64,000 bases of DNA from Gremmenia infestans. Lineage: Eukaryota > Ascomycota > Leotiomycetes > Helotiales > Hamatocanthoscyphaceae. The position numbers were made by a program, and so were the translations under genes. Positions 56,053-64,000 of the stretch are shown one piece after another; within the stretch, counting starts at the first letter, position 1, and each line of letters begins with the position of its first letter. The notes below the pieces were generated by a model. It worked only from the letters and a program-made list of their open reading frames with translations, did no database searches and was not told where the DNA came from. The DNA lies in contig JAFEVB010000004.1 in NCBI GenBank assembly GCA_032629725.1, forward strand, positions 1,488,001 to 1,552,000. Direction: 5' to 3'.

Positions 56053-56372
56053 TGTGAGAATGTGTGCTGGTGCTTCGCGATGGTGTTGTTTGAACTTCTC
56101 GCTGATTCTCTTTGTTGTGTGAGAAAATGAATTGGGTTGGAGTTGTTCAACAACAACGTCTGGACGTCGTGTGAGGAAATTCGCACTTTCCAAAAGTTCC
56201 CCTGAGCTGGGGTACGCTAAGCTAAACAAGTCTAGCGGCCTAGTACCTCTAGGTCTGGTCTGCCCACCCGGATTAACTCGGCCCGGATTCTCAAAAAAAT
56301 ATACCGATATGGCTTTTTTTTTCCTATCGAGAAAGAAAGCTCGATAACAGCAATGTCAAATCAACGGTGACA
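56053..56372. promoter_or_regulatory. Divergent promoter, 320 bp
   Basis: Compact shared promoter of the septin (-) and PWP2 (+) genes. No specific site recognised. Confidence 0.45.
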
Positions 56373-59154
56373 ATGAAGACGGAGTTTAAGGTAAATACGC
56401 ATATAAATACCTTAAATATCATTCACTAATCCTATTATAGTTCTCCAACCTTCTAGGGACTGTATATAGTCAGGGAAACCTACTTTTCAGTCCTGATGGC
56501 TCCTGTCTCTTCTCCCCAGTGGGAAATCGAGTAACAGTGTTCGGCCTCGTGAAGTTTGTATACTCTCATCAATCTGAATCCCATCGCATCTGACAATCTG
56601 CAGTAACAAATCACATACCCTCCCATTCGCACACCGAAAAAATATAGCCAGGATAGGCCTCACACCGCGGGGTAATCTGCTTCTTACGATTGACGAAGAT
56701 GGTCGAGCAATCTTGACGAATGTACCAAGAAGGATCGCTTTACACCACTTCTCCTTCAAATCCCCCGTTACAGCTCTCGCATTCTCTCCGTCTGGACGAC
56801 ATTTTGCAGTGGGAGTTGGGAGACATATTGAGGTCTGGCATACACCTTCGACACCCGACCAAAATGCGGAAGGGGAATTAGAGTTCGCTCCATTCATACG
56901 GCATAGAGTTTACACAGGGCATTATGATACAGTACAAAGTTTAGAATGGTCTAGCGATTCCCGATTCTTTCTTAGTGCCGCCAAAGACTTGACGGCTCGA
57001 ATATGGAGTTTAGATCCGGAGGATGGCTTTATACCAACGACATTGGCAGGACACAGGGAAGGCGTTCTGGGCGCGTATTTTTCGAAGGACCAGGAGACGA
57101 TCTACACAATCAGTAAAGATGGCGCCGTTTTCCAGTGGGCCTACTTGCGGGATCCAAATGCGCCACTACCGGAAGACGACGAGGAAATGGAAGATGCAGA
57201 TGAGGATTCGCGTACACGATGGAGGATAACAGAACGACATTTCTTCTCGAGGAATAATACAAAAGTAAACTGTACGGCTTTCCACGCAGAGTCGAATTTA
57301 TTGGTTGTTGGATTCTCAGACGGAGTCTTCGGTCTTTATGAAATGCCAGAGTTTAATGAAATACACACTCTGAGCATCTCACAAAACGACATTGATTTTG
57401 TTACGATCAATAAAACTGGAGAGTGGCTCGCATTTGGGGCCTCGAAACTGGGTCAGCTCTTGGTTTGGGAATGGCAATCAGAGTCGTATATCCTCAAACA
57501 ACAGGGACATTTTGATTCGATGAACTCCCTAGTCTACTCCCCGGATGGCCAGAAGATTGTTACTACTGCTGATGATGGTAAAATCAAGGTTTGGGATGTC
57601 AATTCTGGGTTCTGTATAGTCACATTTACAGAACATACGAGCGGCGTTACAGCCTGCGAATTTGCGAAACGAGGGAACGTTCTCTTTACATCAAGTTTGG
57701 ACGGTTCCATCAGAGCATGGGATCTTATCCGATACCGAAACTTCAGAACATTTACGGCGCCTACCCGGCTGTCATTCTCCAGTTTGGCGGTAGATCCAAG
57801 TGGTGAAGTCGTTTGTGCTGGCTCACTAGATTCATTTGATATCCATATTTGGTCTGTCCAAACTGGACAATTACTTGATAGACTAGCAGGTCATGAGGGA
57901 CCAGTCTCTACATTAGCATTTGCGCCTAATGGAGGTGTTGTTGTCAGTGGAAGTTGGGATCATACCGTTCGCATCTGGTCAATCTTCGACCGGACACAAA
58001 CGAGTGAGCCGCTCCAGCTGCAAGCAGATGTCTTAGATCTAGCTTTCCGGCCAGACTCGAAACAACTTGCGGTCTCTACGCTAGATGGTCAATTGACTTT
58101 CTGGTCCGTGTCCGAAGCAGAGCAACAATCAGGAGTCGACGGCCGACGAGATGTCTCTGGAGGTCGAAAAATCACTGATCGTAGGACCGCAGCAAATGCT
58201 GCTGGCAATAAGAGCTTCAGCACCATTCGATACAGCTCAGATGGGGAGTGTGTGCTGGCAGGTGGGAATAGCAAGTACATCTGTCTGTATTCAGTCTCAT
58301 CACTCGTTCTTTTGAAACGCTATACCGTCAGCGTCAACTTGTCACTATCTGGAACCCAAGAGTTCCTCAACAGCAAGTTATTGACAGAAGCTGGACCATC
58401 CGGGCTTATAGATGAGCAGGGAGAAGCTTCTGACCTGGAAGATCGAATTGATAAATCGCTACCTGGAGCAACACGAGGTGGTGATCCATCAGCCAGAAAA
58501 CGCATGCCAGAAGTCAGAGTCACGGGCGTATCATTCGCGCCTACCGGGCGTTCATTCTGCGCAGCATCAACCGAAGGCCTTCTCATCTACAGCCTCGATA
58601 CAATACCCCTTTTCGATCCCGTCGACCTAGACTTAGCCGTCACGCCTGCTTCGACATTACATGTCATCTACAAAGAGAAGGACTACCTCAAAGCTCTCGT
58701 CATGGCATTCCGCTTAAACGAAGCCCCCCTAATCCGCCAAGTCTTCGAAGGAATCCCACACAAAAACATCAGCCTCGTAGTTGAAGAAACACCCGTCGTC
58801 TATATTCCCCGACTCCTCCGTTTCGTCGCCATGCAGACCGAAGAATCCCCCCATCTAGAATTCTGTCTTTTATGGGTTCAAGCTATCTTAGTATCACACG
58901 GACAATGGGTCAGCGATAATCGCGGTACTGTTGATGCCGAGTTGAGGATTGTCAGTCGTGCTGTGGGGAAGATTAGGAATGAGCTGAGGAGACTGGCGGA
59001 TGAGAATGTGTATACGATTGATTACTTGCTTAGCCAGCCGGTTTCTAAGCCGGTGGTTCTGAATGGGTTGAAGAGTATTTTGAATGGAGATACTCAAGAT
59101 GTTGTTATGGATGTTGAGGATGATGATGAAACTGAATGGATTGGGCTAGATTAG
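56373..59154 (+). CDS. pwp2: PWP2/Utp1, U3 snoRNP WD40 protein
   Basis: Nucleolar small-subunit processome component (UTP-B), 893 residues, needed for 18S rRNA maturation. Three exons: 56373-56390 (only 6 codons, MKTEFK), 56441-56553 and 56604-59154; both introns are 50 nt. The first exons give FSNLLGTVYSQGNLLFSPDG and NRVTVFGLV, the normal PWP2 N-terminus, and the junction N-NKSHTLPFAHRKNIARIGL confirms splicing. About 12-14 WD40 repeats follow (GHYDTVQSLEWSSDSRF, GHREGVLGAYFSKD, GHEGPVSTLAFAPNGGVV). A C-terminal Utp12-like helical region starts at about residue 680 (YLKALVMAFRLNEAPLIRQ), then an acidic end (DVVMDVEDDDETEWIGLD). The large ORF alone lacks an ATG start, so the micro-exon is required. 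Confidence 0.96.
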
Positions 59155-59864
59155 GGATACGAAAATGTATCAGTTTCTCTGTACGAAACTCAAGATTGGA
59201 TGGCGTGAAGGGCTTTAACGCGAACATTTCTTCGAAATCCACACTCAGCATGACTTGTTCTCTGCTAGCTAAATGGTCACCAAACATCAGGCCCAAAGCT
59301 GATGGATTATGCTAGTTGCGACCAAGCTTCGGAGCCCCTTTTTCGGTGCATGAGCCGCCTGCCTATTTAGGAATGGTTAATCCACAGCAAAATCTCACTT
59401 CACAAACTTACCAAGCCATCTTCAAAATGGGCAATATATACCCCAGGATCATGTATTAGAATGATAAAAGCTATGACACGGCGATGATACCTAAATGTCT
59501 CGGCATTTACCGAGAAAGCGCTTTACCCTTTTACTTTATATTGGCCTTCCCCTCTGAGCCTCAGTCTTTGTTCTTCATGGCTTCGACCATCGGTATTACC
59601 GACCTGCCAAAGTCTGGTGGACTGCCCACACAGTACCTCCATGGCGCCAAGATTCAGCCTCCATACTATACCGGATGCCAAGAAGTCATTGTTTGATGCC
59701 ATTGGTGGATTGAGGCGTCGCGAATAGACCGCACGTGAAAGGGGAAGGTCCAAATGGGATGGATTCCAAAGCTTTCATACAAGCCCATGGCATAGTATCT
59801 TTATAAGCTCTGTCCTATTCCTGACTTTTGAAGTGTCAAATCCCAAGCTGAATAGACCACCAAA
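59155..59864. other. Intergenic, 710 bp
   Basis: 3' flank of PWP2 and promoter of the secreted nuclease-like gene. A 39-codon ATG frame at 59577-59696 (MASTIGITDLPKSGG) is intact, but I cannot support it as a gene. Confidence 0.5.
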
Positions 59865-61853
59865 ATGAAGTTCCTTTTCTTTTCCGTTGGCTTTGCTGCT
59901 ACTGCCTTCTCCCTTGGATCGGCGCTGAACATCAGTGAGATAAATGGCCCTGGATTCCTCTCGCCGTATGCCGGAAAAGCTATTTTGGCTGTGCAAGGGC
60001 TGGTCACTGCTAAAGGGCCCAGCGGTTTCTGGATCCGGTCCACGACGCCAAAGTCCAATTCAACATCGTCGAATTCCGTATACGTCTTTAGTAGCAGTGC
60101 TGGCAAGAATCTTACTGTCGGCGATATCATCACTTTAGATGCCACAGTATCCGAATATAGATCTTCATCGGCGTATTTGTACCTCACTGAACTTACGGCG
60201 CCAAAAAATATCAGTCTCATCTCAACTGGAAATCAAGTTACTCCGTTGGTCATTGGTGAAGGAACGAAATCACCGCCGACTGAGCAGTTCAGTTCATTAG
60301 ACAAGGGTGATATTATGGGGGTGCCGAACAATTCCAGTCAAGTTTCGGCTCAGAATTCGACCCTCCAACCTCAGTTTTACGGGTTAGATTTCTGGGAGAG
60401 CCTATCTGGGGAATTGGTGACAGTTCCAAAGCCAACAGCCATTGCAAAACCTAATGCCTACGGGGATACATGGGTGATTGGATCTTGGAACACCACGGGC
60501 CTCAATTCACGGGGTGGTCTAACTCTCACTGCCCATGGTAAGACCTTCCTACCTCCGCCGGATTTGGATTTGCATGCTAACTTGGCCCTACAGACTCAAA
60601 TCCAGAAGCTGTTATGATTGCCAGCCCCCTGGACGGCTCTGATAATCCGAAAGGAACGAAAGTCGGCGATTCTTTGCAGGACATTACGGGAGTAGTCACT
60701 CAAGCTTTTGGATATTATGTGATCAACCCTCTCACAGCTCTAAATATCACTGGATCAGCGCAGCCAACATTGCCACCACCAGCGACATTTAGTTCCTGTG
60801 GTGACTGCAAAGGGCTCACCGTGGGATCTTATAATGTTGAGAATCTAGGCCCAAACACCACACATCTCCCCAATATTACGGCCCATATTGTAGATTATCT
60901 GAAGACCCCAGACCTAATGTTCTTGCAAGAAATTCAAGATAATACTGGTGCAACAGATACCGGTGGTACGAACTCTTTTATGAAAATTGAAAAATCTAAG
61001 TCTAACGCGATACAGTGGTTGATGCAAATATTACGCTTTCAACACTTGTCGAAGCCATCCGAGTGCGGTCGAATCTCACATACGCATCCACCGCCATCAA
61101 CCCAGTAAATGACCAAGACGGCGGCGAACCAGGAGGAAACATCCGAGTCGCCTATCTCTACAACCCAGCGGTTCTCCAACTTCGAAACCCCAACCCCGGA
61201 TCAAGCACAGATGCCAACGAGGTCCTCCCAGGACCAGAATTGAAATACAATCCAGGCCGGATCGACCCACTGAATGCAGCATGGACCGCGAGCAGGAAGC
61301 CGCTAGCTGCTACTTGGGAGACTGTAGATGGAAAGAACAAGTTCTTCACGGTGAACGTTCATTTCGGGAGTAAGGGTGGAGGGTCTCCGATCGAGGGAGA
61401 CGCAAGACCTCCTGTAAATGGAGGTGTTTATGATCGTGTCGCGCAGACGAACGCTACAGCAGTAAGTTTCAACCCAGCACCTTTCACTACCAACAAAATC
61501 TCACATTGCATGGTACCTAGTCCTTCATCGCCTCCATTCTGGCAGAAGACAGCAACGCGCGGATCATCACCAGTGGCGATTTCAACGAATTTACCTTTGT
61601 CGCGCCCCTCGAGACTTTCGAGAGCGTCTCGAAGCTCAAAGATGTTGATGAGGTTACGGGGATTGACGAGTTGGAGAGGTATAGTTATCTCTATGACATG
61701 AATTGCCAAGAGTTGGATCACATGTACGTGAGCGAGGCTCTGACGCGCGGGGCTAAGAAAGAGATTATACATGTTAACACGTGGGCTTCATATGCTGGGC
61801 AGGTCTCTGACCATGATCCTAGCGTGGCGAAGTTTAATGTTTGTCAGGATTGA
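59865..61853 (+). CDS. Secreted endonuclease/exonuclease/phosphatase-family protein
   Basis: Predicted 607-residue extracellular protein from four exons: 59865-60537, 60594-60965, 61016-61461 and 61521-61853; introns are 56, 50 (branch TCTAAC) and 59 nt. A signal peptide (MKFLFFSVGFAATAFSLGSA) is followed by an N-terminal beta-rich, Asn/Ser-rich domain with many N-glycosylation sequons (NSTS, NNSS, NTTG), possibly OB-fold as in bacterial ExeM-like nucleases. The EEP catalytic domain then shows VGSYNVENLGP, the FLQEIQD Glu, SGDFNE (Asp-x-Asn) and VSDHDPSVA (Asp-His). These are the metal-binding and catalytic residues of the DNase I-like fold. It likely degrades DNA or a phosphodiester outside the cell. 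For intron 2 two donors 3 nt apart are possible; I prefer the later, which gives DTGVVDANITL. Confidence 0.9.
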
Positions 61854-62445
61854 AGTTGTAACAATACAGTACAATCGAAATATACCCCTATTTTGTCCTA
61901 CTATTCTTACTCGCTGTGAAGTCAGCAAGCAGGTTCTTGCCCTTCCAAAGCATCACAGTCGTGCGGCTTCGGCGATCGAACGGCTGATCAATCATACTCC
62001 GCATTATGTAGTTGCAAATCGATCCTGATTCTGCCCAGTCACCATCTCATTATTTCAGATTTAAAGCACGAAATCAATGTGTAAGTTTTTCACGGAGCGG
62101 GGTCGAACCCAGAATTACCGGATGTGGTTGCTGGACTTGAAGTTTTGAGCCAATAAGCATCGAACAGACAATGCACCAAGATGACAAATTAACTTTTGCA
62201 TCCCTCTTCACCAGTACAAAGCCGTATTTGACGTGATGCTTGGCCTAGCAAATCAGTCACAATGTTTGCAGTTGTTACACGGCATGTAATCAAGAAGACA
62301 TGTGAATAGATCTATAAATACTCATTTATGATCCTGAAGTCCTTTATCTCTATCTCTATTTCCATTGATTTGAGCAAGTTAATCATAGGATTAGGAGAGA
62401 ACCATCTGAATAAACGAACATTTATTTTCCAATATCCTTTTCAAA
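61854..62445. other. Intergenic, 592 bp
   Basis: Spacer before the PRISE-like gene. A GGTCGAACCC word at 62100-62109 recalls a tRNA T-arm, but no tRNA fold can be completed around it. Confidence 0.5.
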
Positions 62446-63829
62446 ATGCCATCTACTACATTAACAGTCCAGACCAAAGGTATCTATCACCACTTGCCCA
62501 CCTTCCCAGCCCACGATGGCAAAAAGTATTCCGCAATCGTGACAGGAGCAAATGGAATCTCTGGGTCAGCTATTGTCGATGTCCTAGCGGGCAACCCAGA
62601 GCGATGGGAAACAATCTATGCCCTTTCGCGCCGTCCTCCAGTGAGCACACAGCCTCATGTCAAGGCAATTGCAGCGAACTTTTTGAGTAGCCCTGAAGAT
62701 ATTGCCGAACTGTTGAGGAAAGAGGGTGTCAAAGCGTCAGTAAACACCTTGCTCTAAAATGTCATCCGCTCATATGTTAAGCTCCAAGTGACTATATATT
62801 CTTTGCCTCCTACGTCCAACCACCGACAAAAGCAGGCCAGGCCCTCTGGTCCAACACCAACGAAATGGACGAAATGAACGGTATGCCTTTGCTGTATTCC
62901 TTCTAATAGACACAACTAACACCACCACAGTATCCCTTCTCTCAAACTTCCTCTCCGCCCTAACAATCAACGGCACAATCCCCACCCGCTTCCTCCTCCA
63001 AACCGGCGGCAAGCACTATGCCCTCCACCTAGGTCCCACCAAACTCCCCATGTCCGAAGACTCCCCCCGCATCCCGCACCCAAACTTCTACTTCCCCCAA
63101 GAAGACGCTCTCTCCACTTGGTGTCTCCAGCACCACTCCTCCTGGACGGTGACACGCCCCGGCTTCATCATCGGCGCCGTGAAAGAATCTTTCATGAACA
63201 TCACGTACGCCCTAGCAATCTATGCCACCATCCAAAAAGAGCTCAGCCTCGCACTTGAATTCCCCGCTGATATCGCGGCTTGGGATGTCAATAAAGATCT
63301 CAGTGTTGTGAAACTCATAGCATATCATGCGGAATGGGCCGTTCTTACCGAGGGGGCAGCGAACCAGGCGTTGAATATCGTGGATGATTCGCGGTTTTCA
63401 TGGGGTACGTTTTGGCCTATCCTTGCGAGCTGGTATGAGATTCCGTATGGCGTTCCGGAGTTGGATGAGGGGAAGTATGTTCGGGTTGTTATGCCGGATA
63501 ATGTGCCGAGAGGTTTTGGGGGCCCGGGGGTGGTGAGTGTTGTGTGGAGTTTTGAGGGGTGGGCTGGGAAGAAGGAGGTTAGGGATGCTTGGGAGAGGGT
63601 TCAGGAGAGGGAGGAGTTGGATGTTGGGTTGAATCCGTGGAGGAATGAGAAGGTGCTGAGGGAGTGTTTTGCGACACTTGATGCGGAGATTCTAGGGGGG
63701 TGGGGGAGGATTGAGAGTATGGATAAGAGTCGGAGGTTGGGGTGGAGTGGGTGGGTGGATACGAAGGAGGGGATTAGGGATGCTATTGAACAGTTGGCGG
63801 AGTTGAAAATGGTTCCTAGTCTTGAGTAA
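62446..63829 (+). CDS. PRISE-type NAD(P)H reductase (iridoid synthase/progesterone 5-beta-reductase-like SDR)
   Basis: Predicted 426-residue extended short-chain dehydrogenase from exons 62446-62735, 62789-62880 and 62931-63829; introns are 53 and 50 nt (second with branch CAACTAACACC). The Rossmann start reads AIVTGANGISGSAIVDVL (GxxGxxG), then the Arg pair SRRPP that favours NADPH. Next come ADYIFFASYVQP, LLQTGGKHYALHLG, NFYFPQEDAL with the PRISE-typical Tyr context, and WTVTRPGFIIGAV. In plants and fungi these enzymes reduce enones. Fungal copies occur both alone and in secondary-metabolite clusters, and the substrate here is unknown. Base use shifts from C-rich to G-rich along exon 3 (63430-63830), with many GG-ending codons; the frame stays intact. 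No pathway partner follows before the window end. Confidence 0.9.
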
Positions 63830-64000
63830 GAGCGACGTTTAAGTTGCTATGATACAATTTCTAGTTTTCACTAGGTACTGACTAAGTCTTGTCTCCTAGC
63901 AAGGAGGTATTCGGCTCTACTTCATAATATCTCACAAGGTTTAGGGAGGTAGTTCATACCCATATTTTGAGCATATATCTTCCTCTCGCGCTATTAATTA

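Noticed and set aside
59577..59696. 39-codon ATG frame MASTIGITDLPKSGG
   Set aside because: Reads like real protein but is too short, with no homology I can name and no splice sites leading to more coding sequence.
62085..62165. tRNA-like T-arm word
   Set aside because: The GGTTCGACC-like word on the minus strand is not flanked by a matching T stem, and no acceptor stem or A-box pairing fits at the right distance.
1..64000. CRISPR arrays, prokaryotic operons or phage-like modules
   Set aside because: Introns, gene content and spacing are eukaryotic; no direct-repeat/spacer array is present.

Overview
This window is nuclear DNA of a filamentous ascomycete (Pezizomycotina, probably a leotiomycete or close relative; the exact taxon is inference). 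The signs are many introns of about 45-60 nt with GTANGT-type donors, CTAAC/CTGAC-like branch sites and YAG acceptors; an AspA-type septin; fungal STAND/NLR-like genes; and single-copy housekeeping genes (PWP2, PRP45/SNW, TIM22, USP7/UBP15, SFH5, a mitochondrial dehydrogenase kinase). I rebuilt gene models by joining open frames across visible splice sites; every accepted join keeps frame and restores a recognisable protein.

Left part (0-24 kb) is accessory-like. It starts inside a hydrolase-NACHT-WD40 NLR, then has an MFS drug transporter, a SesA/NB-ARC/TPR NLR with near-identical 126-bp repeats, a decayed reverse-transcriptase-related (rvt-like) gene and a secreted thioredoxin-reductase-like oxidoreductase. 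Scattered among these, all on the minus strand, are four paralogues of a protein family I cannot name (7.1-8.3, 19.4-20.5, 21.5-22.4 and 23.1-24.2 kb). Three of them share an intron position. This family is the best candidate for something undescribed.

Middle part (24-43 kb) holds a PhoD-like phosphatase, a questin-oxidase-like gene and a second MFS transporter (the last two share TAGGTA/TACCTA promoter repeats), then TIM22, a membrane-anchored GH16 glucanase, PRP45, a p24 cargo receptor, and a STAND-N-terminal/ankyrin gene that carries a pair of compensating frameshifts.

Right part (45-64 kb) is a dense conserved block: USP7-type deubiquitinase, SFH5, mitochondrial dehydrogenase kinase, septin, PWP2, a secreted endonuclease-like protein and a PRISE-type reductase. 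Divergent pairs (SFH5/kinase, septin/PWP2) share short promoters. A gene-poor 2.85-kb gap lies between the ankyrin gene and the deubiquitinase.
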